Source: Haliotis asinina | Taxonomy: Eukaryota > Mollusca > Gastropoda > Lepetellida > Haliotidae | Direction: 5' to 3' | Length of the DNA stretch: 64,000 nt | Assembly (NCBI RefSeq): GCF_037392515.1 | Contig: NC_090282.1 | Location: 34,461,054 to 34,525,053 of the forward strand | Part shown: positions 12,060 through 23,500 of the stretch, piece after piece | Numbering within the stretch: the stretch's first letter is position 1 | Layout: each line of letters begins with the position of its first letter | Made by a program: the position numbers and the translations under genes | The notes under the pieces: generated by a model | The model's database searches: none | The model's input: only the letters and a program-made list of their open reading frames with translations | Told to the model about the DNA's origin: nothing

Positions 12060-12865
12060 CAGATGTATGCGTAAGTGGAGGTGCGGAGGGACGTGCAGAT
12101 GTATGTTTAGATGGAGGTAGAGGGTGTGAGCAGAGAGAGGTGTAGATGGATGACAGATGGAGGGTGTGAGCAGAGTGAGGTGCCATTGGATAAACAGATG
12201 GAGGTAGAGGGGTGTGGGAGCAGAGAGTGGTGCTCATGGATAAACAGATGGGGTTGGAGGGGTGTGAGCAGATGGAGGTGCTGATGGATAAACAGATGGG
12301 GGTGGAGGGATGTGAGCAGAGAGTGGTGCTGATGGATGAAAAGATGGAGATGGAGGGGTGTGAGCAGATTTAGGTAGAGGGGTCTGAGCAGAGAGTGATG
12401 CTGATGGATGAACAGATGGGGGTGGAAAGGTGTGAGCAGAGAGAGGTGCTGATGGATAAACAGATGGAGGTGGAGGTTTGTGAGCAGAGAGTGGTGCTGA
12501 TGGATGAACGGATGGAGGTGGAAGGGGTGTGAGCAGATGGAGGTGCTGGTGGATAAACAGATGGGGATGGAGGGATGTGAGCAGAGAGTGGTGCTGATGG
12601 ATGAAAAGATGGAGATGGAGGGGTGTGAGCAGATTTAGGTAGAGGGGTCTGAGCAGAGAGTGATGCTGATGGATGAACAGATGGGGGTGGAAAGGTGTGA
12701 GCAGAGAGAGGTGCTGATGGATAAACAGATGGAGGTGGAGGCTTGTGAGCAGAGAGTGGTGCTGATGGATGAACGGGTGGAGGTGGAAGGGGTGTGAGCA
12801 GATGGAGGTGCTGGTGGATAAATAGATGGAGGTGGAGGGGTGTGAGCAGAGAGTGGTGCACTATT
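12060..12865 (+). repeat. minisatellite, ~50-60 bp unit
   Basis: Units combine 'gtgctgatggataaacagat', 'gggggtggaggggtgtgag' and 'cagagagtg'. A longer block of about 240 bp (about 12290-12530) recurs almost exactly at about 12550-12790, so the array has a higher-order repeat. Minus-strand Pro/Ser-rich frames across it are repeat artefacts. Confidence 0.92.
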
Positions 12866-12869
12866 GAAT

Positions 12870-13967
12870 GGATGAATGTATGTGCAAAAGGCAACATGAC
12901 TGATGTTCAGCTGGAACAACCAACAGCACTGGTGGTTAGAATGGCTGGCACAGATGTAGGCATTATCAGAGAGTCAGATGTCCACATATGGTATCAGAGA
13001 CCCTATAATAGATTATATGCTCTCTGATGGCATCAAGAGGAAGGAAGTTTGTGTTTTCACCAAGATGATAACAGCCTTCCAATTTGTTTCACACTGATTC
13101 CTGGCTTGCCACATCATTCAATGGGAACCATGTGTTCAGAATGAAAAGAGCAGTCATTTGGATATTCAGAATCTTATTAAAACGGTATGCTTTTACCAGA
13201 ATTACGGATGTCTTGCTTTCAATACTTTAATTCTCTATTTTCATTCCTTCAACAGAAGGTGCATAACAACGGTAATTATGTTGCCTAGTAACCAGGTTGG
13301 TATTGACGTCAAGAATAGTGTGAATTACGTCAGGAACATATCGTTGCTTAGCACCCACTACAGTCCTTAGCAACACAGCAAATTATTTAAATCCAGTGTC
13401 TACTCAATAATGAGTTAAAATGTCCACCACCGGAGTTCAGTAAAGAAATGCAGGGACGTTCGTCAGCATAAATCTTTAACGCCAAAGAAATCTATTAGGA
13501 ATGAGCTTTCAGTGAAATATTATACTTTTCCGCATTCCCAAGGAACAGAACATGCACAGTGTCACATATGCAGTTCTAATCCAATGTGTCTGGATTTTCA
13601 CCAAAACAGCCCACAAGAGCAGCAACATTTACACATATTGTCCATTTCCTATGTGTGTCTGCAGAAAATGATGACCTTATTGACTTGTGATAAACAGCAG
13701 CTCATTTGCAATCGATGACAATTAAATTGTGGGATACATAAAGAACAGAAAGCAGGTCAAAGTGATGCCATTATGAAAAGCTGGTTCAATATTTAGACAC
13801 GGTGCGGAGTTACACAACAGGGCCATGTTGCAGATGAAATGAGCGTTATTTGAAATCTTAATGTAAAAGCGTTTGTTCACATACTTAAGTCCTCATGTTT
13901 TTGTCGGATACATCAGAGTTACAAGGAATTCATTTACGTGATAGACAAGTTACATTACCTAACAGAC
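12870..13967. other. no recognisable gene
   Basis: Short frames only (at most 77 codons), with no family resemblance. Confidence 0.4.
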
Positions 13968-14176
13968 CCATGAAGATCCGGGTTAGAATTGATATTCAGT
14001 AGCCCAAAGGCGACTAACGGGATCGGGTGGACAAGGTCGCTGACTTGGTTGACATATTTCACCATAACCCATTTTCAGAGATCGATGCGTATGATGTTGA
14101 TCACTGGATTGTCTGGTCCAGACTCGATTATTTAGAGACCGCTGCCATATAGCTGGCATATTGCTGAGTGCGTTGT
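13968..14176 (+). mobile_element. SINE family 2, near full length
   Basis: The parts, in order, are 'atgaagatccgggttagaat', 'ggcgactaacgggatcgggt', 'tgatcactggattgtctggt', and the tail 'gccatatagctggcatattg' with 'ctgagtgcg'. The last part is shared with family 1. Confidence 0.85.
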
Positions 14177-15267
14177 AGACAGACACACAGACAGAATACA
14201 AATTGTAAGGAAGGTGACCATTTCTGGGGATTTACCATATTTCCTAACTCTCTCTACACTATACGCTGAAGTGCTGATGAAATTACAATTCAACATTCTT
14301 CAATTTTGTTTCGGTATCAGCAAGATGTCAGGTTTAGAAAACTCATGCCGCGTCTTTTCGATATCATAATGTAAAATGCAGAGGGTTGGGCGTCTCTTGT
14401 ACACTTGCTCCAAACATCTGTCGCAAAGCAGTATCGCCAAAGTTTGTTGGATATGCAATTACTTTTGACAGTGCCGACTATTAAAACTCGGTTGTGTCCC
14501 GTTGGTTTGTAAGGATGCGATAATCGGTTCCAATCCGAAATTCACCCTGATTATACTTCATGATTTAAAGCACAATTTATGGTAAGCTGCAGTAAAACGG
14601 AAGTCAGCTTTAAAACGGCATAAAACACAACTCACACAGTCACTCATACAAATCATCAGTATACTCATAAATAAGTCCCATGACAAGCAAATCGTTTAAA
14701 TCATACACGATTTTCTCAACAAACAGAAAAGAAAATGCAAAACAAAATTTAATTAAGAATACTCAAAGAGGATAAAACGTTAATGGCTGGTGATGAATTC
14801 TTGCTTCTTTCGTTACAACGGTGACTTTATAACGGGGCAGGGAGTAGATAGGCCAGTATAGTGGTAAATCTATCAAGCGTGCTGTGGAGACATACAGCAG
14901 GGATACATTGCGCTAATAACTCAGCCTCTTTGCTCATTACCGACTCCATGGAGCACCTGCGGACGGACAGGTCAGCCATGTGGCCCTGATGGTAGCTTTC
15001 AACCGGCGGAAATCAATACACGGCTTCAACAGTGTACATACGGACTGCCTACCGCGACGAGGTCGTATACAGTCTGAAAGTCGGTGGTGTTGATGATGCG
15101 TAGATTGCTGCAGGAGCCACAGAACGCTTCAGTCCAAATGGTGTGTTGACAGTGGGAGGGAGTGACCGTATTCCTCATGGCATGTTTCATGAGCTGTTCG
15201 AGAAGGACAAGGACCCTGGGGCAACCCGTGATATGCTTTGTCCGCGGTTTGTTTGTTTTGTTCATTG
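14177..15267. other. no recognisable gene
   Basis: Nothing beyond short chance frames is visible between two SINE copies. Confidence 0.4.
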
Positions 15268-15483
15268 TTTAACATTGCACTCAGCAATATCCCGGCTATA
15301 CGCGGCGATCTGTAAATAATCGACTGACAATCCAATGATCAACAGCAGGAGCATCGGTCTCTGCAAATGGGGTGCAACGTCATGCGTCAACCAAATCAGC
15401 AAGCCTGACCACCCGATCCAGGTATTCGCCTCTTATCACACGCATTGGTCACTGAAGACCAATTCTAACCTGGATCTTCACGG
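15268..15483 (-). mobile_element. SINE family 2, near full length
   Basis: Plus-strand order is tail first: 'gcactcagcaatatcccggc', then 'tctgtaaataatcgactgac', 'gcctgaccacccgatcc', ending 'taacctggatcttcacgg'. Confidence 0.85.
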
Positions 15484-16220
15484 CAGTCTACTCATCGGCA
15501 AATCATAAACTAGTTTTAAAACTCTTGCTTAACTAATTACCTCCAAATAGAGTATGCCTTACTTGATTGGATATTGCGATAACCCTACGTCGCCTATACC
15601 GCGAACACAAGTATGCAAATGAGGTCAAAGAGCAGGAACTTCTGTTTTTTCCTATTTTGATTATTCCACTTGGTAAATGTTTTGGGTTGTTTTTTTTTCA
15701 AAATAAACATTGAATAAATAGTCTAATTAAAATGCAAAATGGCGTCGGTTTTCGCCCTGTTGTCCCCCGAGACCGCTGTGATGATGTGGGACCATGATAT
15801 CTATAGATAGCACTTGAGTAAGTACGTGTGATCAGTTCTCTGCATCTAACGACTCAGTGAACGTTGTAGGACGATGTCTGCAACACCATGTTGATGTGGA
15901 TGTTGTCTGTTAATACCTGATCCCGGATCAGACAGGTTGAGACCGACGACACAAGTCGTGATGTAGTCAGACACACAACAACCCGGCACATATTACTATT
16001 ATTTGTTCTGCAGTTAAGACGCCGCGCTGTAGAGGAAGTAGACTCATAGTTTGATCTTGAGTCCCACAAGTCGTTACCCGTGGGACCATGCATAAGATGC
16101 GGATTTGATTAACAAAATGTAAATCAGCATAAATTGCCGAACATATTTCTCTAGAGTACTGGGTAAGAATCCATCTGTACCCCTTGCGGTACCAAGTTGT
16201 CCGTACGGCAAGAGGCACCA
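15484..16220. other. no recognisable gene
   Basis: Spacer with a T-rich stretch near 15680 and only short frames. Confidence 0.4.
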
Positions 16221-16221
16221 T

Positions 16222-16310
16222 GGCACGGAGCGTTATGTCAGTCACTGGATTGCCTGGTCGGTACTATCGTTATGTTGCTTGAATATTGTTCAGTGTGGCA
16301 TTAAACATGA
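16222..16310 (+). mobile_element. SINE family 2, 3' fragment
   Basis: Contains 'cagtcactggattgcctggt' and the tail-like 'gcttgaatattgttcagtgt' followed by 'ggcattaaac'. Confidence 0.65.
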
Positions 16311-19150
16311 AGTCGACAGATATCCTTTTTGACAATAAACACTTCAGAAGCTCGTTAATGCGGACAGTTATACCGAAAGAACCCTTAAGGAAAGGTATGC
16401 GGAGTACTGTCCCGGTTTATGGCAAGTTCGACGAGTTCTCTATACCTTCTTCGCCACCAGGCACAGCTCCCATGAATCGATGAGTCTGCAGTCTGGGTAT
16501 GACCAAAACCAACGTGAAGTCATCTGAGAAAATATAAGTGTCACGGTGCTGTCAAGAGTAAGGGTCATTGGCTCAAGCACACGTGGTCTTCTAAAAGTGC
16601 CATATTGATCGCACCAATGAACTTCGATTAAATTAATATATATAAAGAGAGCACAACCCAATAATACCTTTTGTTAGGTCTATACACATGAAGATATGAA
16701 TCACCAAAATCAGATAAGTAATATGGAAAAACAATGAACTAGTATTTGAGGACTTTACCACATTAATCCTCAACTAAAATGAAGATAATGAAACTCTGTC
16801 ATAGCCTTTGTTCTAGGAAACATTTCATCCATCCAAAAATATCAATACCAACATGTCCCTGTCAAGACTAACAATCTAAAACTTACAACTGGAACGCCAG
16901 ACTGAAGGTAAGAATACAAGGAACTTATCAGCATATCCCTGTGTCCAGTGTCCCAAGGGATTCTAGGTGGTGTGAGTCCACCGTGGGAACTGCCACCAAC
17001 TAGAATGGTTCCTGAATTTATAGGTGTTTGGCGGACGTCGGAGGGGACAACCTCTGACTTGACCTAGAAATATTCAAACTGATACTTGGAACATAGTAAT
17101 TGTGTTGCTCAAGCATCAGGTTTTAATACATAGCAAACTATCAATTGATCTTATGATTTGCTAAATGAACATGTGATAGCAGACGCTACTGGCTACCTTC
17201 ACCTATAATTTTAACTGTCCTGGAGTAACTAATAATGAAGATATAGTTGAAATAAAGAGGATAACAATGATCTTCCACTGAGTTTATGGGAGGCCATAAA
17301 GCCTGAAAACTAGTTATAATGGGCTCAATTACATGAAGAAAAAGTTTCAGTAAAATTCAAATGTTGACATTTAATCTTGACATGAATTGTCCGTGACAAG
17401 CACAGAGACCATAATACAGGTCTTCGTCACAATAAGTCAATTGTAAATCATTCACCCAAACTGACAACTTCTAATCTAACTATTAATTCACTATACATAA
17501 ATTCTTCCTTAATCTGTATAAACCTTTCAAACAGAACGTCATTCTCAGATGTCTCATGTGAAATCTTGTTCAGTATGCAAAAGATCTTCGTTTTCTGAAA
17601 ACTCCAAACATAGAAAAAGTTTTACTGTTTGTAAACGACGCTGTTTCATACGCAGGTTGTTCTGCAGGTTGACCGCATTCATCTGGTGTAGCACAATCGC
17701 TGAACTGAGACTACTGATGTATCAACACCGGAAATCCAACACCCGGTAAACACTTATCACTGGGAGTTTAAGCCTCCGACCTGAGGATCCAGGAACGGCC
17801 AAGGGACGCAACTCCGTATATAAGGTACCATCATGATGCTAATAAATAGGATCCACTGAAGGTTATACCGAGAGTAGAGACAGCAGTCATCCCTTATAGG
17901 CAGTACAGCGTCTCACAGTCTAGCTGTATTCATGTCACATACGGAATGTCAAGATTAATCAATTAATAACACCACAGATGTCTCTAATTGGGAGGCACTA
18001 GTAGATGCTCACAGTGGTCAGACTGAATCAAATGACTCCGTCCTCCACTGACAGCTAATTACCAGTAATTGACCAGTACAACCGACATGTGGGCCAACAG
18101 TCGGGACATTGAAAAAATACATTAGTCCCACCAGAGTCCGTAATCATACAGGCATTGCTAAAAGAGGTATCTGAAAATCGATATAAATCTTATCTGTAGA
18201 TGCTGATTACGCTATAAAGGTTTACATTTGTTAAGTAACGGTGTGTAGTTAATGTATTGGTTGTTCCAATGGAACCCAGATTTACACATATTGTTGTGTA
18301 AGCACATCTCGCATAATGTCTTAACTCAAAACACATAAGACGTTACTAGGCATAATTATGTAATCAATTTGCAAATGGACATACAATGTACATTGAACGC
18401 GCTTCTCCGTGCTCTCTGACGGCAAATCAATTGTATCTATCGGCTGCAATTACCTAGCTAATTCTCTCTCATTTATTCCAATTTGCAGAAGAGAACGTCG
18501 ACTGAATTCAGATTGTTCAAGGCTTAGGTCTGCTTTCGGTCAAAATTAATGAATTCCTGCATAACGTTTGAATTCATTTTTATTGACAACATCTTGAACG
18601 GAGATCCTGAATCAGACTGATGGTAACCCTGTTTATCATGATGTGATCAGTTGCTGTGAGAATGGCCAGATTAACGAGGTTTGATAAGTACTCTTAGTGA
18701 GTTAGTTAAATATCATTCAAAAATAGTAGGAGGTATTCCGTTACGCGAGCATACCACTAGTCAACGCCAGTACATGTGAGAGAAGGTAATATATATCTAT
18801 ACAGATGAAACATTTCCAAAGGAATGGAATAAATTGTCACATTTTCCCTATATTTCTCTTCATCGTCTCTTTCCTCCTTGGCTTCATCATTTCCAATTTA
18901 TCAATCCCGTAAATCCAATGCTAGCATCCCCTACTTCTTTAATGGTATGTTCTTTTGTCATTTTGGTACAAAATGCATCCTTTTTGCACTTACAGCTTCT
19001 GAAACGTGGTATGATTTGGTTCGTTAGTGAAAATGATTTCAACTTCTGTTGGAAAAGTTACCGTGGGCAAATCCGCGACGTTAGAATGCCTGTATGCCTG
19101 TGCTGCATCATCTATATCCAGAAAATAAATCACATTACAGTAACCCCTAA
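16311..19150. other. long spacer with no recognisable gene
   Basis: About 2.8 kb, AT-rich, without SINE copies, tandem arrays or frames longer than about 75 codons. No conserved domain recognised on either strand. Confidence 0.4.
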
Positions 19151-19159
19151 ATTAGCCAC

Positions 19160-19880
19160 CTACACGTACAGGTTCCATCATCTACACCTACTGGCGCCAT
19201 CATCCACACATACTGGCTCCATCATCCACACATACAGGTTCCATCACCCACACATACTGACTCTATTGTCCACACATACTGCCTCCATCATCCACACATA
19301 CTGGCTCCATCATCCACACATACTGGCTCTATTGTCCACACATACTGGCTCTATCATCCACACATACTGGCTCCATCATCCACATATACTGGCTCTATTG
19401 TCCACACATACTGGCTCTATCATCTACACCTACTGGCTCCATCATCCACACATACTGGCTCCATCATCCACACATACAGGTTCCATCACCCACACATACT
19501 GACTCTATTGTCCACACATACTGGCTCCATTGTCCAGACATACAGCCTCCATCATCCACACATACTGGCTCTATTGTCCACACATACTGGCTCTATCATC
19601 CACACATACTGGCTCCATCATCCACATATACTGGCTCTATTGTCCACACAGACTAGCTCTATCATCGACAGATACTTGGTCCATCACCCACATATACTGG
19701 CTCTATCATCCATGCATACTGGCTCCATCACCCTCACATACTGGCTCCATCACCCACACATTCTGGCTCCATCATCCACACATACTGGCTCTATCATCTA
19801 TCATACTGCCTCCAACAATACATTACACACTGACTCCTTAATCCACACCTACAGGCTCAGTCAGGGCACACGTACTGGCT
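19160..19880 (+). repeat. 22-bp minisatellite, about 30 copies
   Basis: The unit is 'tactggctccatcatccac' plus 'aca', 22 bp. Variants are 'ctctattgtcc' and 'ctctatcatcc'. Because 22 is not a multiple of 3, all three frames cycle through the same peptide, so a long His/Thr/Trp/Leu-rich frame stays open without meaning. A second-order pattern (about 19200-19260 recurring near 19450-19510) is visible. Confidence 0.95.
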
Positions 19881-20530
19881 TCATCATCAATACGTATTAG
19901 CTCGATTATCGATTCGCACTGGCTCCATTCGTAAATACTTACTGCATTACATGTATCTATACAACTGGGTCCATCTTTCATACTCACACGTTCAATAAGT
20001 CGTACCTGATAGATGCATCTTGCGTACGGTGATTCATTGCAAGATGATGCGTAAGCGAAAAGTATATAATCCACATCGACATTAACAAGATTAGACAAGA
20101 CCTGAACCAATCACCGGCCTGTTGTAAATGCATACCCATGTACATCACGCATCAGAGGTTAAAGTAATCAATATTCAATACTCTCGTATATTTGTTCCGT
20201 ATGGTTGAGTGAGGAAGGAGAAAACAACCGATAATGGCATTTTTAAATTGTTTTTTAATTGTTTGACATATTTAAACAAACCAGAGTCCGTGGTTATCAA
20301 ACAGCCAATAAATAGGTGATCAGGTACCCAACATGATACGTGTTATGTAAAAATGATCTGAAAAATATCAAGAAATTGTAATGTAAAATGACTGAGGATG
20401 AATATATGATGAAGATCAGTTTTTTAAGTGAAGGCGAGAAAACACTCAGACTTGTAGCACTTGAAGACACGTCCTATGTTTTGTTGGACATCACTTTCAG
20501 TTTCTTGCTCACACTATGCGGTTGTCCCAT

Positions 20531-23500
20531 CTATTCAGACGTCCAGGACTGAAATGAGATTCAATAAAGGATATTGTTTTGTCCTAGTAGGCATGGTATA
20601 GATGCTCTGTAGTGAGCAAATCAATGTGGTTTTAAGCCGCTTTTAGCAATATTCCAGCAATATCACGGCTTAACATTTTTCTTCAACAAACATGTACATT
20701 ACATTACACGTTACATTAACACCAACGTAAAATTGGCAAAGGCGAGTTGCGATGATGAAATAGGTCGAACCGATCTTGTCACTAGACATCAAACGCTACA
20801 ATCTAAGTGGGAATTTAATTTAGCGTGCTGACCAACCCAAGTTCCAAATAACCTTCAAGGATTTAAACCGACTGCTTAAACCAATGATAATAGAAAACTT
20901 GCATGCCTTGGTGACGCAACGCTGTTCAGCGACTTACAGCACCATCAACAACCAGGTGACCCACGCCCGCCATTATCTACAAAGGTACTAGTGGCAGTAT
21001 ATGTACCTGTATAAGCATTAGTCATATCTACAAACTTCACTGATGCTGACGGACCCATAAGCAGGAACCCACGCATGTCGTAAAAGGCGACTAACGGCAT
21101 CGCTTGCTTCGCTGACATGGTTCACAAATGTCACATCCAAGTTGTGAATATTGATGTTTTTGTTGTTGATCACTGGATTGTGAGGTCTAGACATGATTAT
21201 TTACAGACCGCCGACACATAGCCCGAATATTGCTCAGTGCGGCGTCAAACAACAACCAGACAAACGATTGATGCTGACCAACCTTAACATTGTTCTTGAT
21301 AACTTGTATGATGCGTAAGCTCTCTTCCCATGTCTCCTTGTCCGCGATGTCGCTGTTCTCCTCCGCCAGTTCCACTCCCTGGTCAGCAAATCATAGGATT
21401 GTAAAGTTTAGCGTGTATTTTACATAAACTGAACAACACACTGAACTTGTATTTGCGGAGCACTCTTATTCTGATATCCTTGATATCAATAGAGACAGTT
21501 ATCTCAAAGCCGGCCCTCGCTCTAGTGGTGGCAACGATGAGTCTGAAAATATCGATTTCCTTAACAGCGCTGTAACTTAAATTTCAGTTTATTCAACGAA
21601 TGGTACACCATTTACTGTTGTTTAGGTGCAGGGGTTGTTGCACGGCCTCAGTCACTGTAATGGGTAGACAAACGAAACACATGAGACTCATATTAAGTGA
21701 GTGAGTATTGCACTCAGCAATATTCCAGCTATATGGCGGCGGTCTGTAAATAATCGAACCTGGACCAGACAATCCAGTGATCACCAAGATTTGCGCAATT
21801 GGGAACCGATGACATGTGTCAACCAACTCAGTCCCGTTATTCACCTCTTACAAGCATAGTCACACATGTAAGTCATAAAGGTCACCGTGTCCAGTGAACG
21901 ACTGTGTTATATCGTTTATTATATAGTTTTACAGATGCTAGAGACTTTTCCATACTGACAAGAATAGATTACAGACTTAGATATACCCTGTTCCCGATGT
22001 TGCAGGCCTTCTCTCTACTGTCCAGAATAGTGTAGTAGAACAGAGATATGTTGAGAACGAGACCTAGTCTGTTGGGATGGCTAGGCAGCAGTTCCTTCAT
22101 GGCGAGCTCCATAGCCTGCTGGTACGCGGTGGTGGCGGCAGTCACAGACACTGAAGGGGGAAGGGTCAAGGGTTCCTATAATGGACTGTATTAGTATACT
22201 AATCAGTAAATCGCCTGTACATGAAACAACGATTTGCTTTGTAACAACGCTGAGGCAGGATGTTCAGTATTCGCGAACACTTTGTGTCATGATTTTGTGA
22301 TGATATATCGAGTCATGGCCATGATTTGGTCGGATCTGCATGATCAACTCTGCTTGTGACAGGGATGTCTGTTAATCACGGAAAGGGTTAAAGTTTGCTG
22401 CTGTTTATTCACAGAAACAACCAAATTTCGGAAACGGAAAACACGTTTTAAAATTGCATAAATGTGATCAGATTTGTTCCGAAAACCAAAGCTCGTGCTT
22501 CATAATGAACGAGAGATCAAAAAGTATTATTTAGCCATACTTTTCGGTCTTTAGAAGGGTTTTGTTTGAACGCGAATAACTGTTTGACGGAATCTGATTT
22601 TATAACAAGAAGTGAGTACAGAAAATGAATTACTACTTCAAAATGCTTCTCTGACACTTTTGACCTGCTTAACCTGAAAAGGACATTAAGGAATAAATAA
22701 AATCTAAAACAAAATATTTCATCCTACTCAATGAAAGATAGTTAACCGTTTCAGTATTATTTATATGTACCATTTCCCGAGGACCAAAATATTACACCGT
22801 CCACTCCTTTCAAGATCATATCTTGAACAATAAAAATCTGAAAGTTACTTCAATGGGAAATGCGTGTGTTGTAATGAATGTATGAACATTATAACGAGCG
22901 TAACCTGTCCTCTTCTCTCCAGTCGTTATTTCAGCGATATACCGAGGGTAGTCTCCCTTTAATTTGAGAAGTAGGACTCTGGTATCGGGAGAGGTAGCTG
23001 TTTCCAGGAGGTACTTATCCAGCAGTGTCTGAAAGATATCATTGTTAGTATAGCATAGTTTCTGATTCATAGACTCAGCCAGTGTTTGTGACAGGTGTTT
23101 GTAAGGATATGCTATGCTTAAAGAACACTCAGTCAATACATGCATTTAGATAATCAGCTGAACCTAATCACCGTAATATTGTTCATGTACGACATGACAA
23201 GTGATTACTTTTTTTAAACCAAAGTGCGTATTTTCCTCAGTATATAATGAGTAAATCACCAGAAGGTCTTCGCAAATGTTTGTGATCTCCTTTTCTAGTA
23301 CATCCATGTATTCCTGGGCGAGTTCTCTCTTGACACCAGTTCCTGTGTTGTCTCTATCCTTCTTGGCTTCAGCACTCTGGCCTCGTGTGCCCGCTTTCAC
23401 CTCTGTGCCCTGGTTTACTATGTCGTTCATCACCCGCCACGATGACCTTCGTTCCCCCACGGCGTTCTTAAAGGCCACCGACAGCAGGTCCAGGGCACCT

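Noticed and set aside
12370-12919. Pro/Ser/His-rich minus-strand frames resembling a low-complexity protein
   Set aside because: Entirely explained by the tandem array at 12060-12865.
18834-19900. Long plus-strand frames rich in His, Thr, Trp and Leu
   Set aside because: They follow the 22-bp minisatellite in every phase and have no domain, splice or homology support.
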